Source: Omphalotus guepiniiformis
Taxonomy: Eukaryota > Basidiomycota > Agaricomycetes > Agaricales > Omphalotaceae
Length of the DNA stretch: 64,000 bases
Direction: 5' to 3'
Assembly: GCA_028554645.1 (NCBI GenBank)
Contig: JAQOOI010000027.1
Coordinates: forward strand, 50,051-114,050
The notes beneath the pieces were generated by a model. The model saw only the letters and a program-made list of their open reading frames with translations, searched no databases and was not told the origin of the DNA. The translations under genes and the position numbers were made by a program. Below are positions 9,652 to 22,239 of this stretch, piece by piece; position 1 is the first letter of the stretch, and each line of letters starts with the position of its first letter.

Positions 9652-12182
9652 ATCTCTCCGGAATACCGGAAGAGTATCACGATTTTGCTGATGTTTTTGA
9701 TGAGGGTCTTTCAGAAGTCTTACCACCGTACCGCCCTTACGACCTCAAAATCGATTTAGAGGACGGTGCTGAACCTCCCCTCAGACGTGTTTACCCACTG
9801 TCCGCGAAGAAACTAGAGGCCCTCAGGGCTTTCTTGGACAAGCATCTCGCCAACGGATTCATTACGACCTCTTCATCTAAACACGGAGCTCCGGTATTGT
9901 TTGTTCCTAAAAAGAATGGCTCACTCCGTCTCTGTGTAGATTTTCGTGGCTTGAACAAGATTACCCGCAAGGACCGGTATCCTTTACCATTAATTTCCGA
10001 CCTCCTCGACGCTCCTAAAAAGGCGAAAATCTATACCAAGCTTGATCTTCGACATGCTTACCACTTGGTCCGGATTGCCGAGGGAGACGAATGGAAAACT
10101 GCTTTCCGCACTAGATACGGCTCTTACGGATAGAAAGTCATTCCCGAGGGACTAACCAATGCTCCGGCGGCATTTCAACGGTTTGTAAATGAAATATTTG
10201 CTGACTTACTAGACGTCTACGTTATTGTCTATCTTGATGACGTTCTAATTTATTCGGACAACCGAGCAGACCACCAAAAACATGTCCGCGAGGTTCTCCA
10301 ACGCCTCCAGAAGCACAGCTTATTCTGCAATCCCAACAAATGCGTCTTTGACTCCGAAACCGTTGAATACCTCGGCTACATTCTGTCACCGGGCGGTCTT
10401 TGGATGTCCGAGGAGAAGGTTAAGGCCATCTTCGATTGGCCCCTTCCTCGACCTGGATGCATCAAAGACATTCAGTCCTTCCTTGGTTTCTGCAACTTCT
10501 ATCGCCGTTTCATTTTCAACTACTCTGGTATCGTGGTTCCACTAACTCGTCTTACTCGCAAAGGTATTCCTTGGAAATGGTCCGAGGAGTGTCAACATTC
10601 TTTTGATTCACTTAAATCTGCTTTTCTTCCCGCTCCTGTTCTAACTCACTGGGAACCTGACCGACAGATAATCCTTGAAACGGACGCCTTGGGCTACGCC
10701 ATAGCGGCAATTCTTTCACTTCGTATGGACAATGGAGAAATTCATCCAGTTGCATTTCTATCTCAGACCCTTCATGCCGCTGAGCTCAACTACGACACCC
10801 ACGGCAAGGAGCTCCTCGCCATCTTTGAATCTTTCCAACACTGGCGGCATTACTTGGAGGGCTCCGCAACACCGGTCGACGTGGTCACAGATCATAAGAA
10901 CTTGGAGTACTTTAGCACTACCAAGGTCTTGACACGCCGACAGGTTAGATGGAGTGAATACTTGTCTTACTTTAATATGGTAATCCGGTTCCGACCGGGG
11001 CGCCTTGGGTCAAAACCTGACGCTCTGACTCGACATTGGGACGTCTACCCAAAAGAGGGAGATAGTACTTACACTACGGTCAATCCACAGAATCTGAAAC
11101 CGATTTTCACCCAAGAACAACTATCGACTTCACTTCGAGCAACTTTCCTAGAAGGTCCGGTCCTCCGCGCTAGTATCATTATGGATCTCGACAAACTACA
11201 CCAGTCAATCCGGGAATCTCTAGCTTCAGACCCGGAGTCCGAGGCAGGTATGTCACTTGCCAATGATGATGCTAACAAACTTTGGACTTTAGACAACTCC
11301 GGACAACTCTGGCTCGACAGTCGCATTTATGTTCCAGACTCGGGTGACCTACGGCTTCAGGTACTTTGATATTTCCATGACCACCCACTTTCAGGACACT
11401 TTGGGCAGAACCGGACACTCAAGGTCATCCGAAGACAGTATACCTGGCCTCGGATCCGAGAGTTCGTCCGGTCCTACGTGCAATCCTGCACTGTTTGCGG
11501 TCGTAACAAGAGCCGTAGACACCGTCCTTATGGTCTTCTTCAACCTCTCCCAGTTCCGGAACGTCCTTGGGATTCCATATCCATGGACTTTATTGAACAA
11601 CTTCCGGACTCTCACAGCTTTACAGCCATTCTAGTCGTGGTAGACAGGGCATCTAAGCAAGCCATTTTTATTCCTACTTTTGACACCATAACCTCCGAAC
11701 AGCTAGCCCAACTTTTCGTCCTTCATGTATTCTCCAAACACGGTGTTCCTCGGCATGTCACCTCCGACCGGGGCTCCGAGTTTGTCTCGCAGTTTCTTAG
11801 GGCTTTAGGTAAAGCATTGCAGATGGAGCTTCATTACACCTCCGGTTATCATCCGGAGGCTGATGGACAAACTGAACGAGCTAACCAAACTCTGGAACAG
11901 TACATCCGAATTTATTGTTCTTACCAACAGGATGACTGGGATGAACTCTTGGCCATTGCAGAGTTTGCCTACAATAATGCTCTGAACGGCTCCACTGGCA
12001 TTTCGCCCTTCTTTGCCAACAAAGGTTATCACCCAAACCTTTCAATACATCCGGAATACGACCTCGCATCCAACCGGGCTCGACAGTTTGTGGTCAACCT
12101 TGACGAGCTCCACACTTTTCTACGCAATGAGATTACTCTTGCTCAGACTCGTTACAAGGAACAAGCTGACCGGCGGAGATCC

Positions 12183-12186
12183 TCGG
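12183..12186. other. R5 target site duplication, left copy
   Basis: TCGG directly left of the R5 5' LTR; the matching copy is 48587-48590. Removing R5 and one copy joins R4 pol in frame (SS-APEF). Confidence 0.9.
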
Positions 12187-14031
12187 TGTTGCATCAAAAA
12201 GCCTTTCAGTACTGAAATCTATCAGATTGAAGTAAAAATGGAATGTTCAAGCATTGGAAACTGAACATAAAGGACTAGAGTCACCCCAGACTGCTAGTTA
12301 AGACATGAAACATACTTGTAATCACAATGCCTAAGTGTAGTGTTTGCTACAGTACTAAATCTGGTGCTAAGCAACTGTGACCAATGGGTTATACAAAGAG
12401 ATACTAGTTATGCCTCTCCAGATGTGTTGGAATTCCAATGTTCCATACCAGATTGAGTTGGTCAGACCCACCCTCTAATAAGTAGAGACTCTACCAAGTG
12501 TTGTTGACTGTAATCCAAGGGGTTGATGGATTTTCACTTCAATTGAACAACTATCTAAGTCCTTTGGGCTGATCAAAAGTCCAGCTGGTCTTGCTAACTA
12601 AGTTGGCACTATAAGATTGAATGCTGAGAATATGGGCAATCTTGAAGATTGTATTACCAGAGAAATATTTGTACATTGAGTACTATGTGAACATAATGTC
12701 ACTAAGAGAAACTGCCAATCTGTGTAATAATGGAGAAGTAGATTCAAAGTTACATCTGCACAAATGAGTTAGATACTCAATACTCATGATGGAAGGAGTT
12801 AGATACTGAAAATGAGTATCTCTCTGGATCTGAGTATCTATCTGAAATTCAGTAACCCTCTGAAATTGATAAAAGACAAAGGCACTCTAATTGGAGGTCT
12901 TAGACGGAACTATAGGATAGAATACTGTCCTAGAAGAAGCTGAGAGCTATCCTAAACAAGAGATATAACCTGAGTACAAATCTGACCAAAAAGAGATGTA
13001 TAGGGGTAAAACTTGAAATAAACAGCTACTGTACCTTACTGTGGCTGATAGAAACGATGAAGCATGGTCTAGATAAGCTCTAGAGCTTCTACACAACTCC
13101 TAATGCTGCCCTAGTAGAGGAGAATGTGCCAATTTTGGAGAAACTTATAGGGGACCAGATTTGCAATGCACTGAGGAGAATGTCACCCGTCATGATACTG
13201 GTTGCTATTTACATGTTCTGGACCTTCATTTAGATACCCTGGGTACGCCCTAACACACCTAGAACGCAGACAAAGCGATATATTTCTGTTTTTATACCAA
13301 TCTATACCCAAATTTCCTACATTTTGACTATCTAACTGGAAAATTACCTAGAAAACTACCTAAAAAGAATCCAATCTCTGCTCAATTGATACTTACTTAC
13401 TTTTGACTCATTTACTGTTCAGATTACTCTTTTAATTTCGAGATATATGTTTGATTTTATGATTTAGTATATATAGCTTACAGAGTATCTATTTAGATTT
13501 TCTTAAGCAAGTACTGCCCAAAGCTACAAGCCAAAGCAGGAAACCCTTCTTAGACGAAATATAGCCTGGCTCTTTAGAGTTCAGTTCGAGAAATATCCAG
13601 TTGTGAAAACTTCTGTAAAGTCCCTTGTGGCAGATAAATTGAAAGAGATACTGAATCTTTGCTGAAACTGCTGTTCTGTCTGTGCTGAATCTGCCTGCTG
13701 AAACTGTCTGTGCTGCATCTGAGACTGTTCCCTGCATTGTCTGACCAATGGATCGAGTTTAAACATTGAGATTGATTGTCCTGAATCCCTCCTGAACCCT
13801 GAAAACCACCCTTACCTTCTGTCTGAATCTTGTGTTTTGAGATACCCTCTGCCATTTTTCACCCAGATTGAGATAAAGACATCTGTAACCCTGCAGATTC
13901 GAAGTTCAATTGTTGCGTCTAACTGTGCGGAATCTCTGACAACGCCAGTCACACCTCACCCTACATCATTTTGATTTGAGTTGGATTGTGCTCATTTGAG
14001 TATCTCTCTCGTTCATTTCATAGTCACTACA
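12187..14031 (+). repeat. R5 5' LTR (family I)
   Basis: 1845 bases, TGTTGCATC...CACTACA. Aligns end to end with the split 3' LTR (37865-38868 plus 47746-48586, also 1845 bases). Differences noticed: base 6 after the start (GCATC/GCGTC), GCAATGCAC/GCAATACAC, two bases in the stretch near 13746, and one near 13980. A TATATATAG at 13468-13476 is a possible TATA element. An exact GAGTTAGATACTC is at 12766-12778. Confidence 0.95.
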
Positions 14032-14033
14032 TC

Positions 14034-14050
14034 TGGAGCCCACCGCGAGG
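14034..14050 (+). promoter_or_regulatory. R5 tRNA primer binding site
   Basis: TGGAGCCCACCGCGAGG, two bases after the LTR, identical to the R1 and R6 sites. Confidence 0.8.
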
Positions 14051-14204
14051 GGTGGCTTTAGACTTGATAATTGAACTATCTGTGTATTTACATGTGTCTG
14101 GAAATAAATCTGGACTTTTTCTGTGTTGAACTTTGCCCTGTTCCTCACTTAGCAACAATTTCCTTGAAGTTGTTGAACCATCTATAAGTTTTATAACTTA
14201 GAGT

Positions 14205-14603
14205 TTGCTTGTCAAAATTAGCAGCTCACAGAGAAACACACGTCCTAGAAAGACTAAGAATTCTGAGAGAGCTGGAACAGAAGAATTGTCACTGAACCAG
14301 TCATCCAGAAGGAAAAGTTCCAAAGGAAAAGAGAAAGAAGTCATACCTGAACCAGATTCAAGTTCCCTTTCGTCTCTTTCGTCCCTAAGTACGATTCCTG
14401 AACGGAATACACCTCCAGATTTATCTGAACTCTCAGCTAGATACAAGAAAAATAAGAGGAACTTTGTCAACAGTCCTCAATATTTTGCCTTGACGCATAA
14501 AAGAATCCCTGTTAAAATAATAAGGAACCCGAGAAACAATATGTCTACTCATGACAATGCTACTGGGAATGAAGCTCCCCAACAACAAGGACCTACCCAA
14601 TGA
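14205..14603 (+). pseudogene. R5 gag, N-terminal piece in normal orientation
   Basis: About 132 codons matching the first part of R1 gag nearly identically, up to the residues GPTQ. The frame then runs into inverted sequence at about 14600 and stops. It carries the Ser/Lys-rich region and the first ATG context (MSTHDNATGN) but no capsid or zinc knuckle. Confidence 0.9.
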
Positions 14604-15980
14604 AAATTTTGAGAGTCTCCCTCATTTTTCACAGGGACACTCGCAGATTTCTGTGTTTCAGGGACAAGCTTTGGCTCACCAGGAATAGGTTTAACCTTAA
14701 TTCCTCTACCTCTGTCATATGTTCCCATTGTACACTTCATTCCACTGTTTGGATCTGTAATGGTGATCTCTTGTTCTCCAGTTTCAAAGTTTCTGACTAC
14801 ACTGCTTGTCAACACATCAAATGGTCTTCCCAAAAAGAACATCATAAGGCACTTTATCTATTATGTGGATCTGCATATAGATAGTTATTTCTCCAAAGGT
14901 AAATGGTACATTTCTTGCTAGTCCCCTAGTAGCCTATAATTGACCATTTGCACTTTGCATATGGATCACAGTCTCTGGGTCCCATCTTAAACCAAGTCCA
15001 ATAGCTACTCTTGTATCCATGGACACGATTTGAGAACCACTATCAACTACTGTCTCAACTTGTTGATCAGAGTGATTAATCTTTGGGTAGATTGCCTTTA
15101 GACTGTCAGTCTGGCTGGCTACTATAATGATCTTATCCCTCTCATCTGGAGGTACATCTTTCTGATACTGGTCCACAACATCCTTGTGTACCACTGAGCC
15201 TTTCTTAAGGTTATCTGTGTCTTCATCTAGGACAATAAACACATCTTCCCTTTCATAGGCCATATCTTCAATAAAGACCATATAATTTGCCTGTACCAGA
15301 TTGACATCTTCTTCTGGTAGAATACCATCAGGATCATCTTCATCCCTTACTGCATGAACAAAAGCCTTTACAGGACGCTTATACACCCTGTTGTTCTTCA
15401 ATTTTCTCTGCATAATCTTCTGAAGTGCCGGAGATATAGCAATGAGGTCCCCACTACTTATATCTATCTCAGATCTAAAGATTTTGTCTGCAATTTCTTC
15501 TGCTAGACCCGGTTTGAATAGTGAGTTTCTAAGCTTGAAATCGGGCTCAGATTTACGCGGAGGCTTTGTGTATACAATAGCATTCCTTGTATCATTACTC
15601 ATTCCATCTTTAGTTTCAGATTGAGCTCCTTCAGTCTTATTTGACTTGTTCTGGCTTCCTACAGGCATTCCCTTTGGTATAGGTGGCCTATCTATTGCCT
15701 TTACATGATCAAACGGACGGTTAGATACTCTCCGTGCAACATTGTTGTTATTTTCAGAGGGAGATTCGCTCTCCTCAGTGTCAGAATCAACGGGTAGTTC
15801 AAAACGAACAGGCTCTTTTCTCATAGCAGGGGGTCTGTATTTCTCCCTTTCAGATGGCTTCAGTGTAGGTAGTAACACTTCAACTCTCTTTTTCTTTACA
15901 AGTTTACTTTCCTCAGGAGATTGACCTGTTTTGTGAGAAGGATTCTGAGTATATACAGCTTCTTCACCAATCTCCTTCAT
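14604..15980 (-). pseudogene. R5 protease ORF inside the inverted block
   Basis: Matches R1 290-1687 on the opposite strand to the rest of R5 gag-pol, and retains the DSGSQIVS active site. Three defects: the last codons are replaced at the inversion junction near 14601; an extra base near 14830 (CCCAAAAAG against CCAAAAG in R1) shifts the frame; and TAG near 14937 replaces a CAG glutamine codon. The upstream 348 codons from ATG 15980 are open. Confidence 0.9.
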
Positions 15981-15988
15981 TGGAAACT

Positions 15989-17467
15989 CTAGTTTTTCGA
16001 CTCAGAGTTGTTTTCTCGTTTCAAAATCTGCTTAGTTTCAGATTTAGCTGCTGGTGCCAGATTCTGCAAAGTATTGCAAACCTGACTGAATTGAGCAACA
16101 AGGCTGTTGATAGCATCTAATGAACTACTTTGAGAGGGACCTGCTATAGCAGAATCCTCATCTTCAAAAGCATACAAGTTCTGGTCAACATGAGAGGAAG
16201 GTTGTTCCCACCCATGTCTTTTGGCAATTTCCTCAATCTTCTCTTTCTTAGACCGAGTATCAGATGGATCAGCTCTTGGCCAATATACTCCATCTTTCAA
16301 TGCCCATTTACCAGCACTATTTTTGATCATCCACCCCAACCTGATAAATCTAAGTTGATGTGGACAGTCCATAGATCTATGTCCAGGCTCATCACACATA
16401 TAGCAATTGGAGTCAGCATGAGTATTATTATTCACAGATGACATCTGGGACGATCTTTGTACACTATTGTGTCCATTAGAGTTCATTCCAGGTCCAGATT
16501 GGGAATTTGGAGCATTCATGTTCATCCTAACTGAGCTAGAAGTTGCTTGGGTCATTTTTGCCAAGTTAGCAACTGTCTCAGATAGCTTTGCAAGAGCTGC
16601 CAGATTTGTTTCCTGGGCTTGTCTAATCTGGTTAAACTGGTTCTGGTGACTATCCACTGTTGCAGACAATTTCATTGCCCACTGATCTGGTTCTGACTTC
16701 ACAGTAGATGCTACTTGGTAAGGATCATATAACTTCCTTGTAGCACTCTGCTCAGTTGTTGAGAGTATCCTAGAGTATCCTTCTGCCAGATTTGGACCAT
16801 TCAAGAATAAACCAAAGTTGTATCCCCCTGCTCTTTTTACAGAACAGAGTTTTTCAGCCTCAGACATTACATCTTTCAGAGTAAAAGGGTCATCCTCTCT
16901 CTGAACTTGTAAGTGGCCATTGATCACTTTGTTTTCCAAACGGTCCAGAAGTTTTCTTCTGAAGGGTTCATCTAGTGCACTCAAGAAACCAGCTACAGCT
17001 TCTGAGTTTGATACTACAGGTGTAGTACCAGAAGATAGTTTCTCATACTCAATCTCATACTCTCTTTTAAATGCCATCAGTTTCTGAATAGCACCAAGCA
17101 CTATGAGTTTATATGCATCAATGATAGCATACAATCTTTGTCTAGATCCCAGTCCTCTATCTGCAGATTCAGGGAAATTTTTCATTAATGCCTCTTTAAA
17201 AGCATCCCAATCCAAATCTTTAACAGCTTGAAGCCGTTGAAACTCTTCACGGGTATGGAACTCCATATATCTGAGAGCCAACATTACTTTAGCCGCATCT
17301 GTTTTAGTTCCGGTTGACACAAAGATGCCTTCCAGCTCTGCCAACCATGCAACCAATTCAGATGGATGTTTCTTATCGAAGATGGGAGCCTGCTTAGAGA
17401 CTTTAGGTAGCTTCTCATTCTGCAACTCTTTAGCTGCAGGAACAGGAATCTGCATTCCTGTTGCATT
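15989..17467 (-). pseudogene. R5 gag, main part inside the inverted block
   Basis: Minus-strand frame matching R1 gag from about NATGMQIPVP to the stop, with the capsid region and the CCHC knuckle CYMCDEPGHRSMDC. It is separated from its own N-terminus, now at 14205-14603 on the other strand. About 12 codons between the two parts are missing. At 17467/17468 it abuts the C-terminal part of pol in plus orientation, so no intact Gag can be made. Confidence 0.92.
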
Positions 17468-18031
17468 CAGGAGATGATATCTAGAATTGATACAACCAAG
17501 AAAGAGACTCTTAGACAATATGAAGAAGAATACAGAAATGTTATCAGAGACTTTGATTTCAAACCTGGTACACTTATACAAGTCAGAAATACACAAGTTG
17601 AGAAGAACTTGGACAGAAAGATGTATCCTAGATACCTGGGACCCATGATTGTAATAAGGAGAACCAAAGGGGGATCCTACATTGTGGCCCAGATGGATGG
17701 TACAGTACTCAGAGAAAAGGTTGCGGCCTTCAGAGTACTACCCCATGTAGCTAGATATGAACCAATTGAACTGCCTGAGAACATTCATGAACTTATAGAC
17801 CTAACTAGTGAACAGCTAGAAGAGATGGTCAATGATAACTTTGAGTTAGACTCTGAACTTGAGAGAGATTACATCTTTGACAGTATTCCTCAACTGAGAA
17901 TTCCTGCTGAAGATGACGATCTTGATGAGTCCAGTGATGAAGAACTACAATCTGCAAACGATGCAGATGAAGAAGAACCAGATTGGGACGCTCCAGTCCA
18001 GACCAGGTCTCAATCTTCACAAAATAAATGA
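17468..18031 (+). pseudogene. R5 pol, C-terminal remnant
   Basis: About 187 codons, matching the last part of R8 pol (segment QEMISRIDTTK to the end). This is the region after the integrase core, with PRYLGPMIVIRRTKGGSY, the small beta-barrel-like segment found C-terminal of many Ty3 integrases, and an acidic tail. No chromodomain. All catalytic domains are absent. The frame is open to TGA 18029-18031. Confidence 0.9.
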
Positions 18032-18232
18032 TAAACACACTATATTTGAACAAAGTACGAGATAGACACTGAAAAGTGACTATCTAACTGCAGATGAAAG
18101 TAAAAAGTGGGTAACAGTAGTATGCACTACTAAGATAAACATAAAGGGTGTCTGAGGATGTCCTATACGATGTACCAATACCGTGTAAACTGCCCATAAA
18201 TAATACTGAGATGTCCAGATGTAACATTAAAG
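18032..18232. other. Tail-to-tail spacer between R5 pol and acc1
   Basis: About 200 bases between converging stop codons. Equivalent spacers are in R6 (28303-28522) and R8 (56239-56453). No ORF seen; presumably both 3' ends. Confidence 0.6.
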
Positions 18233-19634
18233 TCAGAGAATGTCTGCAGATGGAAATGCATGGAAAGGAGCTGGATCATCAGCAGTACCTGGACCAGACT
18301 CCAAGGGACTCTGGTTGGCCCTGTAAGCCTTCTCCTTCTGTCTCCGGAGCAATTCCAGACGGGAAAACTCCTTGTAGGCGAATCTGTACTGAGAATGATG
18401 ATACTGAATGGCATGTTGATGAACACTGAGTTCTGTCTTCAAGAAGTTGGAAATTGATTGAAGAACCTCAGGAGAGAAGTGGTCCAAGTCCATGAAAGGG
18501 AACAGAGCAGTGATACGAGTCACAATCTCTTCTCCACTCTCCCGGAGTTTGCGCTCATCTGCAGGATAATTGAGTTAGATACTCGAAAAAGCTGCAGATT
18601 GGGTGACTACTCACGGTCTGTCTCCTCTCTAAGGTTGACGATTGGGCTCTCAATATGAGGCTTCTTCATGACAATCACCTTGTGGGGCTCAGGAATAGGT
18701 TCATTCTACACGAACATTAATAGTCAGTACATGAAACTGCATGAATATCTCTAGATGGAACTAAAAACTTACATCTTTGGGTCCAACTGAGGTAGCCTGC
18801 AAAGTTACCATGGTACATCAGTCTAGAGAAACGAATGAACAGTTCTGAACATAAATCTGCTTACCCTTGGAGAAGTGATTACTACTTTTTCCTTGGAAGA
18901 CTTATGAACTGTGGTAGTAGTGGAAGAACCTTTGGTCTTGTCCTTGCTAGAGTCCTTGTTATCCTTGTTGGGAGCGTGGATCGACGCAGAGAGCCCAAGA
19001 TAAGGTCCATCTGCCATCTGAGAAAAGAAAGACCATGTTGGGATTTGAGTTAGATACTCAGTAACCAAGGAGTTAGATACTTACAGTAACGTCTCCGTCA
19101 CCAGTAATGACCTCAATCTCTTCATCGTCATCATCATCATCCTCAATAAGTTCGGGAGTTTTAGCTGGCTACACACCGATAGGCAGTTAGATACTCGAAA
19201 TGAGAGGGATGGTCAATAAAAACGTACTTTGCGCTTCTTAGACCCACTAAAAGTCTCTCTGCGCTTTGCCAAGTCGTCCCGGAAAGCTTTAATGGCGGAG
19301 AAAGTGTCAGGTTCACCTACAGATGGGAACTTCTTGACTGCATCTGCGACCAGATTGACACCTTTGTCGAACAAAGTGAACGCTTCCTCGGACTTAGCAA
19401 CTGCATATGCAGGCAGAGACTTCTTCTGTAATAAGAAATTAAGTTAGATACTGGAGCTGGAATCAAAGATTGAACATTTACAAGATGGCTTGCAAGGGCT
19501 GTAATAAGCATCCCAAGCAGTTCAGTATCTGCATCTTTGGCCTCCATGGCTCCAGTAGCACGAGAAAGATATCATTGCGTTGTGGCAACCCACTCAGGAC
19601 GCTCAGGCCAAGTCTTGGGACCTTTAGGGGCCAT
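18233..19634 (-). pseudogene. R5 acc1: antisense accessory gene, one nonsense codon
   Basis: Spliced homologue of acc1 in R8 (54837-56238), antisense to R5 gag-pol. ATG is 19632-19634 (protein begins MAPKGPKTWPERPEWV); TGA is 18233-18235. Exons are joined by short GT-AG introns and include a 24-base micro-exon at about 18777-18800 coding ATSVGPKD. The C-terminus holds FMDLDHFSPEVL and a long His/Gln/Tyr-rich helix with coiled-coil character. A TGA in exon 1 (within CAATGATAT) replaces an arginine codon of R8, so this copy is probably inactive. Introns carry exact family words at 18572-18584 and 19047-19059. Function unknown; Lys/Arg and Asp/Glu tracts suggest a nuclear protein. Confidence 0.8.
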
Positions 19635-20489
19635 AACTGTAAAATATAGAGATAGAGAAATGATAAAAGTGGAAGGGTTGTAGAACCAAGTGATAGATGG
19701 TGCTGAGTCGTTCTGAATCTGCGCTGCACCTTTTATATCTGGTCTACCCCGTCTAAATCTGCAAGTTGGTCATTACTCCTATGCTGTTCAAACAGGCACA
19801 ATGAGGCCTAGCCAGCGTAGCAGATTGATCAACGGGGACGTTGAAGTTAATTTTACTTGGGGGGAGAGAGCACACAAATTTACAAGGCCAAAAATTTTGA
19901 ATTTTTGAAATTTTGAAATTTTGAAATTTCAAATATCTCAAATCTGGAGATCTAGACAGCTTTGACCGCAGAGGACTTAGCCGAATAGCATTGCCGAGTA
20001 ATCGAAAGCTCTCAACCTTGACAGAAAGGACTTATTAAATTCAATGTATCCTCAAAAAGAAATGATACTTATTGAAAATTGTGGGCTTAAGTCATTTAAA
20101 GAATTGTTTCCCTCTCGAATCGAGTTAGATACTCAATTTGAAGGAGACTCTCAAACTGATTTCTTATGTTTCACACCAGATTCATACCAAGAAAAACGAA
20201 ACCTATATTTTGAGCATGAAAGCTCAGTACTACTATGAAGATACTTCGACCTATACTACTATAAAGTAAGTACAGGGAGTATCTGGGAAAAAGCGATGTA
20301 TAAAAAAATTTTATATACTTGGGCAACCTGATGTGTTGAACACCAAGGCTACCCGCGACGAAATGCAAATGGATACGGCAGGTCCCAGCCAAGCGAAGAA
20401 AGCAACAGATCTGTGAGAATCGGGCTGAGAGATGGAGAAAGTAAAGGAATAGAGGGGTACGAACTATGCGTGCACCCGAGCCTTGAAAG
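19635..20489. other. R5 region between acc1 and acc2 (acc1 promoter)
   Basis: 855 bases without a gene. It holds the acc1 TATA box (19730-19737, minus), an AT-rich short tandem stretch of GAAATTTT-like units near 19890-19935, and an exact family word GAGTTAGATACTC at 20122-20134. No conserved ORF. Confidence 0.6.
19730..19737 (-). promoter_or_regulatory. TATA box of R5 acc1
   Basis: TATAAAAG on the minus strand about 95 bases upstream of the acc1 ATG. The same octamer precedes acc1 in R6 and R8. Confidence 0.6.
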
Positions 20490-22235
20490 TCACTCTGAGA
20501 GGGGATCGTCCCTCCCAGCTAGTGGACTGCTTTCTGGCACCAGGACTTTCCCGGCTGTCTCCTCCTCCAACTCGTCCTCCTTGTCTTTGTCCTCTTCGAC
20601 CGTTATCTGCGAGGCACTGACCGCCTGAGGCGATTCGTCAATGTCAGCTGTAGCAATGGGAGTGGAGCGAATATTGGAAGGGCCGGCTTGCTGCTCGACT
20701 TCTGGATCCACCACGACAAAACGACCTGCTTCATTCCTAGCGATGTAACTGGCCCGAGACACCAGATTGATGTCCCAACCGAGCGCGGTAGCTAGCAACT
20801 TTAGCTGCTTGTCGGAATAGTCAAACATTGGGTCGCCAGCCTGAACCTGATGTAAAACGGGACAAGGATCGCGGCACGAAGCCTTGATGTGTTCTTGATG
20901 CTGCAAGATCGTTCGGTGTGTACTCGTTCCATCACTCGCATCTGCGCGGAGACGCTGTTCTGCATGTCCTCGTAGGTGTCGATGAGAATCTGCAACTGTT
21001 CAGCTTCCTGAGCAACAACTAAGAGATGAAGAGTCTTTAATAAAAAGATATCTAGAGAAATGAGAAAGGGGGCTTACTGGCACTGCCGCTGCGAGCCAAC
21101 GTGTATGAAAGACAACGAAGCTGATCGCTGCCTTCCAAACCGTAGGACCAGCTGCAGGTGTGATTGTCCTTTGCGCAAGTCGCGCAGCGCCACTCGAATG
21201 TCTTGCTGTTAAGTTGGGAACGGCATTCCCGCCCTTCTGTGTGTGTACCACCGACGCAGGCAGCACAAATAGAGTCGCCGAAGAACTAAAGAGTGACGAA
21301 AAGAAAATTTAGCGGGTATTAATCTCGAGTCAGAGAGGTACTTACCCTGTCGAATGTACGATTAACCGAAACGAGCTGTTGTAAAGTAACAGGACGGCCA
21401 TAAGGCCATCCAAAAACAACACGGCCTGCAAAGGAGTCGTTAAACAAACGCTAGAAAAATGAAAACCCAAAAGATACTTACCGGGTACCTCTTCAAAGTC
21501 CTCCTTAGCGCGATTTTGAGGTGTTCGTCCATCTGAGCGCTAAAAAGAAGACATTATCAGTAAACAAATGCTGCAATAAAGAAGCGATGAGACTTACTTG
21601 AAGATTTGGGGCCTCGTAACGAGTGCCCGGAGCAAGAGAAACAGAAGATGTCGAAAAGTCAGCGCGAGAAGCCCACAAGGGAGCCTCGAAGTCGACGTTG
21701 AGATTGACGGGGGCCTTAGCACCCTCAGCCTTGACCGCTTTCTCCTCTTCCTTCTTCTCCTCTTCCTCGTCGCTGGATGCTGGGACTGTGACTGGAGTTG
21801 CCTTAGATCGCGTCTTTCGAGACGCTGGTTCATCGATCGGCTCTTCTACCTGCATCTTCCGAATCTTCGGTCGTGGCTTGACCACCTGTTTACCCTTGCC
21901 CTGTGTAAGAAAACATGAGAAAAGAATAAATAAATCTACAAAGAAAAAACGTACCTTTGAAGCCGCAGCTGCAGGCTTCTTACCCTCAGAAACGCGAGAC
22001 TTCTTGACCGGAGGCTCAGAGCTCTCGGACTCGAAGTCAGTATCATTGTTGTCGTTGTCGCTAAGCTCAGTCGATTCGGCAGTTGCTTCAACGTCGGAAA
22101 TCTTGCGCTTCAACTAGAAATGATAAGGATAAGAAATGACAACTTCAAACAAAAGAAAAAGACTTACTGAACGACCCGGTAAGGGCGTCACAGAGGTCTT
22201 GGCCTTTGGCTTTGACTTGGGCTTGGAAATAGGAG

Positions 22236-22239
22236 CCGG
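22236..22239. other. R6 target site duplication, left copy
   Basis: CCGG; the matching copy is 36772-36775. Joining across it restores the R5 acc2 exon 4 frame (SSKTP-APISKP). Confidence 0.93.

Larger units (their letters stand above)
8813..12186 (+). pseudogene. R4 pol, main part (protease, RT, RNase H, integrase), inactivated
   Basis: In order: protease with MLLDSGSSHSF near 9020; reverse transcriptase with LDLRHAYH and the YLDD box near 10230; RNase H with ETDALGYA, a KELL box and TDHKN; integrase with an HHCC finger (HDHP...H, then C..C near 11480) and a DDE core (SMDFI, TSDRGSEF, the Glu in GQTERANQ). Breaks: a 20-base tandem duplication at 9612-9651 shifts the frame; TAG at 10131-10133 stands where relatives have a tryptophan-like position before the VIPEGLTNAP box; TGA at 11367-11369 precedes YFHDHP. 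The last codon is split by the R5 insertion and continues at 48591. Confidence 0.92.
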
